Shown here: in pieces, positions 1 to 8,632 of the stretch
Layout of the letters: the number at the start of each line of letters is the position of its first letter
How positions within the stretch are numbered: the stretch's first letter is position 1
From: Balanoglossus misakiensis
Lineage: Eukaryota; Hemichordata
Assembly (NCBI GenBank): GCA_040954595.2
Contig: CM082586.2
Location: 5,146,001-5,210,000, forward strand
Reading direction: 5' to 3'
DNA: 64,000 nt
The notes under the pieces: generated by a model
Databases searched by the model: none
The model's input: only the letters and a program-made list of their open reading frames with translations
What the model was told of the DNA's origin: nothing
Translations under genes and position numbers: made by a program

Positions 1-797
1 GATGAATTGTCTTGACTGCGGTATAAAGTACTAGTCGTTGAAACTGAAACTGGAAACACAAACTTTGATCAAATGTATCAAAAACAAACAAAACAAAACA
101 ATATTTGAATCATTTCAATATATTAATGATAAACAACCCTTTTCACTGTTTTATAATGAACTGGAATCTTGCTCATTTTGTCAAACGACAAGTTGTCGAT
201 GGCTTCATCCAAACTTGCCTCTGGTGGACTGGTAACTTTCCATATATGCTTGAAGAATTAGCCCAGAACTGTACGTTACTTCTTAAACATGTTCTCCTCG
301 TCTCATTTTTACCACAGCAGCTAATTTTACCAGGCTTAGTAAACGTTATTTTTAGATTTAGTCATCTATGAACATTCACACACAGAGTAATACAAAAGCT
401 ACGTGACTAGTATCGCATTGGATTTTGTTTACACATAGCTTAACACTCCAACATGTTATGTTTTCAGCTTCTCAATGGTCAACATATGTGTTCTGTTGAA
501 GGCCACCTGTCACACCAAGAGGGTTTCAGTCATAAATTACAGTGTACATGTGTCACAAACAACACTGACTGTATGATTTGAGGATTTGTAAGTAAACTGC
601 CATGGCACGTCATATTTTAAAGGTTACGGAGGATGGGGGGGGGGAGGGGGTCGAGGTGGGGTGATGATCTTCAGAACAGATTTCCAGAGCCATCAAACAG
701 ACAATGGATATTCCAGTTATGTGACAAAATGTGCAAGATTCCTGGTTCGTATCCTCAAAGAGAAGCTATGAACAGTCTAAAAATAAAACACCTTATG
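1..797. other. 3' flank of the unknown minus-strand gene
   Basis: No supported gene. Short open frames at 38-235 and 105-371 overlap each other, have ordinary composition and resemble nothing I know. A G-rich tract at 635-662 (a run of ten G, then five G, then shorter runs) would be C-rich in the RNA of the neighbouring gene. An AATAAA at 782-787 is on the plus strand, so it does not serve the minus-strand gene; it could be chance or the end of a plus-strand transcript. I see no clear minus-strand AATAAA before the window edge. Confidence 0.5.
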
Positions 798-1454
798 CTA
801 TGATACTTGGAGATCTCTGAAATTCTGGGCGATTTTCTCCATATCGAGTCTATGTATGATTCCATTCTGGTCAATGTGTAACTGGCTGAGGTTCAAATCG
901 TCCAGCGACTTCGACCGCTTCAGTTTCACTGGAGTGGCTTTCTGTGTTTTTGTCAGCAGAACCTCTTCTTCCTCCTCCTCCTCCTCGCCTTTGTTGCCGT
1001 TGTCGACCCGGGGCATTTCCGGCTCCTCGCTCTCGCTGTGCCGCCGGAGGGGCACCCTCCTGGCGGGGATAACATAGGGTTTGCGGAAGCGGACCCGGTG
1101 TCTCTGCACTTTGGCCACGCGGTGGCGGTTCGCGCGAATGTCAGGGCAGGGCGGGTACGACACCCGCCGGCTCTTCTCCGCCTCCGGCTCCATCTCGGGC
1201 GCCACGTAGACCTTCGTCGACAGAATCGGGCTCGGCGACAGCGCCTTCGACGGCTGCAGCTTCGTCACGAACATGGGGTTCATTTGGATCACCGCGAATC
1301 CCTGCTTGGTGGTCTTCGTGCTGCAGCCGGTGCCTGCCGCAGATCTGGCCTCCTTCTCCAGCAGGTACTCCTTGCGACTCTCCGTCACGGCGCTCAGCAT
1401 TCCCAACTCGTGCAGGGCAGCGTCAATGTCCATGTTCCTGCTTGATCCGGCCAT
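798..1454 (-). CDS. Conserved-looking basic/acidic protein of unknown function, 218 aa
   Basis: I do not recognise this gene. The frame is open in one exon from an ATG at 1454 to a TAG at 798-800. This ATG (context GAAAATGG, A at -3 and G at +4) is preferred over an in-frame TTG two codons upstream. The N-terminus (MAGSSRNMDIDAALHELGML) reads like a short helix. A central basic stretch is rich in His/Arg (NRHRVAKVQRHRVRFRKP), followed by RRHSESEE, a run of eight Glu, then KRSKSLDDLNLSQL and an amphipathic C-terminus ending in NFRDLQVS. RRHS and RSKS are typical basophilic-kinase contexts. There is no signal peptide, membrane segment or known catalytic motif, so a soluble, largely disordered regulatory protein is likely (inference). 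GC-rich coding sequence contrasts with the AT-rich flanks. It is divergent from DTWD1. Confidence 0.72.
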   Translation of the reverse strand: MAGSSRNMDIDAALHELGMLSAVTESRKEYLLEKEARSAAGTGCSTKTTKQGFAVIQMNPMFVTKLQPSKALSPSPILSTKVYVAPEMEPEAEKSRRVSYPPCPDIRANRHRVAKVQRHRVRFRKPYVIPARRVPLRRHSESEEPEMPRVDNGNKGEEEEEEEEVLLTKTQKATPVKLKRSKSLDDLNLSQLHIDQNGIIHRLDMEKIAQNFRDLQVS

Positions 1455-1509
1455 TTTCAACGGAAAAAAGCCTGTTCAGCCACTCGGGATCACAGATTAA
1501 CAGCAACTG
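1455..1509 (-). other. Probable 5' UTR and splice acceptor of the unknown gene
   Basis: On the minus strand, a pyrimidine-rich stretch (CTCCTTTCCTCAACAG) ends at 1507, about 50 nt before the ATG. It is a good acceptor, so the coding exon probably follows a 5' UTR intron. The first exon may lie in the GC-rich region near 3.4-3.6 kb, where a minus-strand donor-like ACAG|GTAGAT sits near 3400. Confidence 0.35.
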
Positions 1510-3339
1510 TTGAGGAAAGGAGTTGAAAAAATGTCAGAATTGTAGGCCTTTAAGGAGATTCTGCATCCTTACAATATCCCAAGGCATTTCAATTCGGGAA
1601 TGAGAAATCTATAAGACAATGACATGCTATAACTCCATAGTGCAGGACTGATCAGAATTGATTATTCTGAATGCCAGTAAACGGGAATCTATTTTGATTA
1701 ATGCATTAAATTACTGTATTTCTCATCAAAGAATCTACAGGTTTCCCTTGAAACCTAAAAACGGCATGATGCAGAGATATTGTGGGGAGGTAGAGTGACT
1801 GTGAGGAATTTCAAATCAGGTGTATTACGTGATGATATCTGAAATTGCTGTTACCTTGTATTAAAATGAGAGGTACTACCTTTATTTTCAAGGTAATGAG
1901 ATAAATGAATTGGATTAGAATTTTCAAGGCAAAAGGATATATAGTAAGTTTGTACCAATTTCGGCGGTTTTGCATGATTCCAGATCAGCAAATAACACAA
2001 TAAAACGTTCACAACACAGTAAGTAACTGTTACCTTGAAAGTTGTCGAGTTACAAAATCCAGTGATACATATAAGATGAGTGTCACTTGAGGGAAAGTTC
2101 TGTGTGGAGTTCAAACCCCGTTTAGACTTGACTTTGTGTCGAATGCTGTGACCTTACACTGGAGAAATGACCTTGCCTGACTGATTTCACCCTTGTTGCT
2201 TTGCTGCCTTTGTCAACAACGATGTTATAGTTTAACATTTAGGGTGTGAAGCCTTTTCGGCTTAATGGGGCCCAGAATGTTCAAATCACATATGCATGTA
2301 TATTTCTATATTTTAAACCGACAAGCACAATTGCAATTTCATAGATCATTACACAGTGTACTAACTGGTATTTAATTCAAGATATTTCCATTAAATTTGA
2401 ATTTTTTGTATATCTTAGAATAAAAATAGAATAACTTCCTTCAAGTCATTCTGTTGCTTTTAACAACTGCGAGTTGGGGTCAGGGGCTGGGCAAATACAA
2501 TAGAGGTATGGTTTACAACCAGGTCACAGCTGAAAAGAAGTAATTGATTACCCATAAGATGCCGAATACAATGGGCATTGTTGTAACTTTGAATATGGCA
2601 TTTTGCTGTCTTCTTTGCAGGAACTGTGACCCCCATACTTTTTGTACCTGGGCCCAGTTTGGCCCAGAAGGCTGGATAACACATATAAATGGAATATATG
2701 TAAACAAAATTAACAGATCCATTCTGGTACCATATGAATACACATAAGTTCTCCATTGTTTGTTTGTAACATTATAAACATACATGCCCTTTGACAACCT
2801 TATAACAGACAGGCTGCTTTGCATATACCTATTTAAATGCAAATTAATCACATAACAATGCATGCTTGTACTAAAATTACATTTACAATTAACATGATTA
2901 AAATAGATTAATGTTATGCAATGATGGCAGGGCAGAAACATAACACAACAGAACCAACATAGGGAGGTATATAAATTTGCCTCATGGTTGGACGTATTAT
3001 CATTTAAGAACTTTGAAAAAAAGGAAACGCTGGCATTGTAAACATAAGAGTGAAAGTGGCCGAGGAAATGTCACAGAAAAATTTGCATATGAATTTGTTG
3101 TCATATTTCGTCTGATTGATTTCAGTAAAACATGAAATATTGCAATATTGCGGCCCTGTCGCACATAACTATTTTGCTTGCCAATGACAGCACACAGAAT
3201 TTTCAAGCAGTTTTGTTTTGTTATTGTGCCACTGTGCTGTTTGTGATGTGTGCTCGTTGTTGCGTTGTGACCGCAGTGTATCGTCAGGTCACTTGCCCCA
3301 TTGACTATATTTTGTAAACAAGTCAAAATATTCACCGCA
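1510..3339. other. Non-coding stretch, probably 5' intron of the minus-strand gene
   Basis: AT-rich, with no supported gene. The longest minus-strand frames (2513-2941, 142 codons; 3000-3395, 131 codons) have no recognisable motif, mixed composition and no paired splice sites. I take them as chance open frames. Confidence 0.5.
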
Positions 3340-3838
3340 CCGAATGACCCGGTTCTCGTTGCTCTGCGCGCTTGAAAGTAAAACAGCGGATGCAATATCT
3401 ACCTGTCAAACGGTCAGTGCCTCCCCATTCCGAACTTGCCCTGGACCTCGCATTTTGCGCAAAATATTTCCCTCCGAGATTCCATCGACAGCTATCGCCC
3501 TGCTTCCTGTCGGAATCCGTCGCCAGTCTCGAAATTTCTCCCGAGAGCGAAACGAGGGCTCAGCAAGTTCAACTGGGTCTTCACAAACTGGAGCTGTGGA
3601 GGAGAGATGAGCTATGAGGGAGGTAAAGCACTGGAGCTACTTGCGAAGTAAATGACACAATTTTCCCCGTGTTGAAAAGTTAAATGAATATATATATATT
3701 CGCTGTTCATATCTGAAAAGGACCAATTTTAATTTGCCCCTAAATAAATTTTCCAGATAAACCCTACCAACCCATTTTGTAAAGTGGACTATCCCAATAA
3801 CACGATCACAAACCACGAACAAACAGTTCGTATTCAAA
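3340..3838. promoter_or_regulatory. Putative bidirectional promoter between the unknown gene and DTWD1
   Basis: This is the CpG-richest stretch outside the coding exons and lies between two divergently oriented genes. It contains many CpG steps at 3340-3600 and CCAAT-like elements (ACCAATT near 3722, CCCAAT near 3793). Open frames on the plus strand here (3344-3651) overlap in all three frames, as expected of stop-poor GC-rich DNA, and are not called. Exact transcription starts cannot be placed from sequence. Confidence 0.45.
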
Positions 3839-3904
3839 ATGGCTGCCTCCAGTGTGTTGGAGATGAAAATTTTCGCAAAGTGTGCATCCCTATATCGTAA
3901 ATAG
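3839..3904 (+). other. Upstream ORF (21 codons) overlapping a YY1-like site, DTWD1 leader
   Basis: The ATG sits in CAAAATGGCTGCC, which fits both a strong initiation context and the YY1 consensus (AAnATGGCnGC) found at many animal promoters. It encodes 21 residues starting MAASSVLEM and ends at TAG 3902-3904. The next in-frame ATG, 24 nt further on, is the DTWD1 start, and no other stop intervenes. If transcription starts upstream, this small frame could lower DTWD1 translation. If it starts here, the motif is a core promoter element. Confidence 0.45.
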
Positions 3905-3928
3905 GAAAAGCGTTATCGAATAAGGGAC

Positions 3929-5203
3929 ATGGAAGGTTCAGAGTCTGAACCGGGTCGCTCAGGTTGTGAAAACCCACCCGATGGCGATTCCGCACCAGGC
4001 GACACGAAGCTTGATGACAACGGTGCGGGGAAGTGCAGGGACCTGTTTGAAGGAATGAACATCGATTCTCACGATGTTCTCCGCAGCGTCGTCGGGAGGA
4101 CCAAATGCCCTGGATGCCAAGCGTCGAGAAAGTGGTTCTGCTATAGCTGTTTTCGACTTGTGAGCGAACTTGAAGGCAAAGTTCCCAAGGTCAAGGTAGG
4201 GAGCATCATCATTAGTGACCATAGGTGGCGCTTTACATATCTATATCCATTGAACAGAACCTGACATTTGATATGTTCTTGAGGCCTAGCGAAATATCTA
4301 TTTCACACTGTATCCTTTTTGTAGTTGCCGGTAAAAGTGGATGTCATTAAACATCCGAGAGAACTGGAAGGGAAGAGTACTGCAGTCCATGCTGCTGTAC
4401 TTGCCAGTGATGATGTCAAAGTCCACATCTATCCATGTATTCCAGAATTTGAGGAAGACCCAGAAACGGTAATGTGGCTTGATTTGTCAATAGAGAACCA
4501 TAGATTCACTGTGCCAGGCTTAATGTCATAGCTGCCCCTCTAAAGTTTTCGTTTTTATTTCTAATCTAATCCTACCTCTTGCAATTTGCAGGTGGTGTTG
4601 GTTTTCCCATCATCCAATGCAGTCACACTGGACGAGTATGCAAAACAGCACAGCCGGGATGCAGTCTCCCGTGGTGATGATTGTCCAGTGCGCAAGAAAG
4701 CAAAGCAGGATGGGAAACATGGTGCAGTTGTGAATAGGGTGATTTTTATTGACAGTACGTGGAATCAGACTGCTTCAATATACAGGGATGAAAGACTGAA
4801 AGGTAAAGAAATATTGCTTTGCTCAAGCAGAACTATAATATGTGCATATGTCTCAGTTGATCTGTTTATCTGTAGCAGATTTTGGGAGCAGACAGCCAAC
4901 TTTCTAAATCTTTCCTTTTCATCATCTTCGTTTACAGGGCTTCCTTGCGTCCTGTTGAACTCCGTGAAGACGTCGTTCTGGCGAAAACAAGAGAAGAAAC
5001 CAAGCACTTACCTCGCTACCATCGAGGCCATCTACTATTTCATGGTGGAATACCACCGACTGTTTGTGGACTCGAACTATGACGGCAGATACGACAATCT
5101 GCTGTACTTTTATTCCTTTCTTCATAATATTGTCGAGAAGAACATGCGAGAGAAAATCCTTCAAGGGTCATTCAAGCCGAGAGTTAAGACCCCAAAAAGA
5201 TAG
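3929..5203 (+). CDS. DTWD1: tRNA-uridine aminocarboxypropyltransferase 1 (DTW domain-containing protein 1)
   Basis: Four exons joined by GT-AG introns: 3929-4195, 4325-4468, 4592-4802, 4938-5203 (introns 129, 123 and 135 nt; phases 0, 0, 1). The product is about 295 aa, close to vertebrate DTWD1 (about 300 aa). Seen directly: a four-cysteine zinc-type knuckle CPGCQASRKWFCYSC near residue 58; IKHPRELEGKSTAVHAAVL; YPCIPEFEEDPET; the signature FIDSTWNQT (the D-x-T-W motif that names the family); and a C-terminal block with FWR, STYLATIEAIYYF and YDNLLYFYSFLH. Family knowledge: human DTWD1 transfers the 3-amino-3-carboxypropyl group of S-adenosylmethionine to uridine 20 in the D-loop of some tRNAs, giving acp3U. 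The N-terminal 40 residues are acidic and unconserved. The start was chosen as the first ATG after the uORF stop (GACATGG). Confidence 0.93.
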
Positions 5204-5428
5204 TACATGTACCTAAGACTGAATGTCTTGTACCAATCTTATTTCCAATATGCCATATTGGCCGGACAGCTTTTGCTAAGGACATCTTAGAGAATCTCTC
5301 AAATATATTCTACTAGAAACATGATGGCATATTTTATGCCTAATGTGTGATTTTTGTTTATGTTGTCCACTGACAAAGTTAGTGGCTTGGGAAGACTAGA
5401 ATGTTTTGTAATTGTTGGTAAAGTATAC

Positions 5429-5438
5429 AATAAATAAA
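5429..5438 (+). terminator. Polyadenylation signal of DTWD1
   Basis: Two overlapping AATAAA hexamers (AATAAATAAA) lie 226 nt after the DTWD1 stop codon on the same strand and give a 3' UTR of about 250 nt. Confidence 0.7.
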
Positions 5439-6334
5439 GCAAGCTCTATTTCTTACATTTAGGCTTCTGATCATTGATTTAATATTTCCCAATTAATTAT
5501 GTAACTATACAGGGTTTGTAGCTACTGGAAAGTACAGAATTTGAAATCAATCTTAGAGAGTCTTCTTAAAAGTTTTTCTGGCCCAAAAAGTGAAATGTAC
5601 TACTGGAAAGTTCTTGCTTTATAAAAAAACAACAACCCAACATTGGATATGCTGCCCTCCAGTGTTAGAAATTATTACTTCCAGCAGTACAGTTATGCCG
5701 ACCAGAAAGCTCTCATTCAAACATACTATTGATAATTTGCTTGACAACTACATACATATTTATTGTCGTTCTGAAGAAAATACAAATTTAGGACCATAAT
5801 CTGTCACACAAAGAAAACGATTCCTCCTGTATGTTCATGTCAGATATGGCGAGGAATCAGATTTCTTAAAAATGATGTCAAGTTTTGACAGCTACAAGCA
5901 GGAGAACCTGTTTTATTGTCCAATTCTACCACTGGCTGCACTGACCTCACGCTAAAGTATGCCCACTGTCAAGGCACGGGCCAGACTGGGAAACCAGAAT
6001 ATATAACCATCGGAAGACTACAGAGGGCGCACGTTAACCATTCAAACAGCGTTCTTTTCCTGAGTGACGTCATCACAACTACAGAGAAACAAGGAACTGA
6101 ACTCCGACTGATCTTGTCATCAGTTTATCCATGAAGAAACCTGCATGACGTAAGTTACTACGGAGTTAATTGCTAATATGACAGATAACCATTCTGCATC
6201 ACGCTTCAGGCTTTTGTTCATAATGGTATTTTATAATGGTATTTTGTCATCTCATATCTTCAGTGAAGGAACTTGCTTCCCCAGAGCTGTTCCTATTGAT
6301 TCTGCATAATCCGAGAATTTGAATTCAGATCAAA
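5439..6334. other. Intergenic stretch after DTWD1
   Basis: No supported gene. Contains one perfect CRE (6065-6072) and a short tandem duplication of ATAATGGTATTTT near 6222-6250. Frames at 5590-5799 and 5916-6134 show no recognisable motif. Confidence 0.5.
6065..6072. promoter_or_regulatory. Perfect CRE palindrome (CREB/ATF-type site)
   Basis: TGACGTCA in context GAG-site-TCA. One of 11 in the window; the only perfect copy lying to the left of the first receptor. Confidence 0.4.
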
Positions 6335-6362
6335 ATGTCGGAGGGCTGGAGGGAGAATTTAG
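6335..6362 (+). other. Candidate short first coding exon (MSEGWRENL) with strong donor
   Basis: An ATG opens nine codons (MSEGWRENL plus one base), directly followed by TTTAG|GTAAGTTC, a near-consensus donor. It lies between the DTWD1 poly(A) signal and the 3' end of the minus-strand receptor. If real, it would start a plus-strand gene running antisense through the receptor. No partner exon was found, so chance is the default explanation. Confidence 0.15.
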
Positions 6363-6493
6363 GTAAGTTCAGATGTTACAAAAAGACAGCGATTAAACCC
6401 CATGACTGGCCACAGTTATGATGGCTGTCCTGTCCTGTTTGTAATGAATTCGTGCACGCGTCTGTGTGAATGGGCATAGGCAGCAGTATTCGT

Positions 6494-6516
6494 GGGGGGG
6501 GGGGGGGGGGGGGGGG
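6494..6516 (+). repeat. Homopolymer of 23 G
   Basis: Uninterrupted run of 23 G. The length is probably polymorphic and error-prone in assembly. Confidence 0.9.
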
Positions 6517-6809
6517 CATGTCCATGGATCTTAGTTGAGTTGCAATGTATAATGAATGGTTGTAATTATATTTATATATCCGGCCACAGAGGCAGAACCA
6601 AATGTGATGAAAATAGGACTAGGGTAGACATATCACCCTGGTATAAATGGCATTGAAAAACACCAACCTGTGTATCATTCACACACACAGAGTGCTCAAC
6701 TTGGTTTCAGCATTCTGGCTTCAAACAGGTAATGTCATATTCACTCCTGGCAGCTTGTTGTATTTTAACATCTAACCACAGGTGATGCATTCCATATATT
6801 GTTATTTAC

Positions 6810-6845
6810 ACCACCACCACTAACAACAACAACAACAACAACAAC
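6810..6845 (+). repeat. CCA and AAC trinucleotide microsatellite
   Basis: About four CCA units followed by about eight AAC units, ending just before GCACC. Simple repeat, non-coding context. Confidence 0.85.
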
Positions 6846-6943
6846 GCACCACCGTTCCAGCAACATGACCAAGACTGCTTACTACTAGTAGTACTTAAAA
6901 ACATGAACACCACATAAAATCAAAATTCATGATTTTAATGTGA

Positions 6944-6949
6944 TTTATT
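6944..6949 (-). terminator. Possible polyadenylation signal of the minus-strand receptor
   Basis: TTTATT on the plus strand reads AATAAA on the minus strand, about 540 nt after the receptor stop codon. It is the first such hexamer I find downstream of the gene and implies a 3' UTR of roughly 560 nt. Confidence 0.45.
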
Positions 6950-7484
6950 AACTTTAAACCTGCACATAACAAAAATACAGGAAAATACAACATCAAAATA
7001 CAGCTAATATAGATTCATTTAGTGTATGTACATCTGGGACACATAATCAGAAGTGCTGGTAAGAATAAATAAACTGACAAAGGTAAATGACTGAGATTGT
7101 TCATGCCTGTGGTCCAAAGCTTTACTTTCACTACAGTGTGCAAAATTTAACATGTCACGCACTTGTCAGTTGCCGTAAAGAGGCTCGTAGTTCACGACGA
7201 TAAGATTGATTGACGACACTGTTACCATTATTAAACCATGGTTATTGCATGCGACAGTAATAATGTTTGGCTACAAAATTCTAAAAATTCAGAAAAATAT
7301 GTATATGTGAAACATGTTTAACAAAATACAGTAATATTGAGGTGATATTCTCAAGAGATTTGCCACTGTGGGCATTGGCAATTTCCTTATTGCAACTCAA
7401 GTTACCCTGCACTTTCCTCATTGTACAAAAGTTAGAATTGCGCCCTCTATGTGCGCAATGTAAAATGGTGCCCTGTTCACTGCT

Positions 7485-8612
7485 CTATGTAACTGTACTG
7501 CTAATCTGAGTGACTCGTGTTGTTTTGGACGCCCCCGTGTAGCCGGTTTTGCTGGTGGTGTTGGCCGTCCTTGTCGTGTCCTCGGGCGCCACTTTCCCCT
7601 TTCTACATTTGTAGAAACAGGGGAAGAGCTTCTTGAACTCCTTCCGGTAGTTCTCGTTGAAGTAGGCGTACAGGATGGGGTTGATCCAGCTGTTGCAGAG
7701 CAAGAAGAACACCGACAGCGTGGTCGGGGTGTTCGACCAGATGAACGGGATGAAGGGCACGCGCTTCTCGGTGGCCAAGTACAGTTGCCAGCTGTAGCTG
7801 GGCAGCCAGGTGACGGCAAACTGTACCACGACGAAGCTGAGCATCTTGACGGCCTTCTTCTTGCTCCGATTGGAGCTGTTGGTGGGCGCTTTGCTGAACC
7901 ACAAGGTGAACACCATGCAGGCGTACAGGCTGCCCAGTATAGTGAGTGGAATCAGGTACATGACGACCAAATCTACGTAACGGAAAATGATGTCGAGTCC
8001 GTGGTCAACAATATGGCAGTACGTGGAGACTGAATACCCGGAGAAGGTTTCGTTGGCGTAATCATAGCTGTACGTGTAGTTATACACGATGATGTCATTT
8101 GTGAAAAGTTTGAACGTGGAGTAACCGAGGGAGCAGAACCAGACGACGGAGCAGCCGATGAAACCGTGGGTGACTGTCATCTTGGGTCGGAGAGGCTGGA
8201 CGATGGCCCGGAACCTGTCCAGGCCGATGCAGATCAGCGAGAAAGTGGTGCCGCACATCGCCGCCCAGTGGATGTAGAACAGAAACTTGCAGGCGCCTCG
8301 GTTCGTCAGGGGCAGATTGAACCCAAAGCTGGCGATGTGCACGGGGACGTAGACGAGGGCTATGATCAGGTCGGATGCGGACAGCGAGACGATGAAGAGG
8401 TTCGTGGCGGAGTGTCGCAGCTTCGGCTGACGGGCGACAGCAACGATGACCCAGACGTTACCCGAAATGATCAGGAACATAAAGAACACCCCAAGAAGTA
8501 TCTGGGCCCATGCTGGTGTGTCCAGTGCCAAAGCCGAGTCATAAAATTCATAAAAATCGAAGCCATCGGAGTAGTATTCGTCCCACGGATTCCCTCCTCC
8601 TTCAGACGACAT
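7485..8612 (-). CDS. Class A (rhodopsin-like) GPCR, neuropeptide FF/tachykinin-receptor-like, complete
   Basis: Single-exon frame of 375 aa, ATG at 8612, TAG at 7485-7487. Seven hydrophobic segments: TM1 about 37-60 with GNV (N52); TM2 70-92 with SASDL (D81); TM3 with C108 and D132-R133-F134 in place of DRY; TM4 151-170; ECL2 with C199 and two N-glycosylation sequons (NYT 178, NET 187); TM5 with P222; TM6 with TWLP (W269, P271); TM7 with NPILY (N311-Y315). Helix 8 carries C332 and C336, possible palmitoylation sites, then a Thr-rich tail. DRFRAIVQPLRPKMT most resembles neuropeptide FF and tachykinin receptors, so a peptide ligand is likely; the exact subtype is uncertain. The N-terminus is acidic and Tyr-rich (DEYYSDGFDFYEFYDS). 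GC-rich relative to flanks. Paralogue of the receptor at 63296. Not a pseudogene: all key motifs are present. Confidence 0.92.
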   Translation of the reverse strand: MSSEGGGNPWDEYYSDGFDFYEFYDSALALDTPAWAQILLGVFFMFLIISGNVWVIVAVARQPKLRHSATNLFIVSLSASDLIIALVYVPVHIASFGFNLPLTNRGACKFLFYIHWAAMCGTTFSLICIGLDRFRAIVQPLRPKMTVTHGFIGCSVVWFCSLGYSTFKLFTNDIIVYNYTYSYDYANETFSGYSVSTYCHIVDHGLDIIFRYVDLVVMYLIPLTILGSLYACMVFTLWFSKAPTNSSNRSKKKAVKMLSFVVVQFAVTWLPSYSWQLYLATEKRVPFIPFIWSNTPTTLSVFFLLCNSWINPILYAYFNENYRKEFKKLFPCFYKCRKGKVAPEDTTRTANTTSKTGYTGASKTTRVTQISSTVT

Positions 8613-8632
8613 AATTATGGCGGCGGACCTGC
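8613..8632 (-). other. 5' UTR remnant and splice acceptor of the minus-strand receptor
   Basis: Reading the minus strand, GTAGTTTTGCAG is followed by 16 nt and then the ATG. The acceptor AG corresponds to 8629-8630, so the coding exon probably begins at 8628 and the message has at least one upstream untranslated exon. The downstream receptor has the same arrangement, which supports the call. Confidence 0.55.

Noticed and set aside
1038-1445. 135-codon plus-strand frame rich in Arg, Leu and His
   Set aside because: Antisense shadow of the GC-rich minus-strand gene at 798-1454, with composition typical of a shadow.
2513-2941. 142-codon minus-strand frame
   Set aside because: Unrecognised, AT-rich, lies where an intron of the neighbouring gene is expected.
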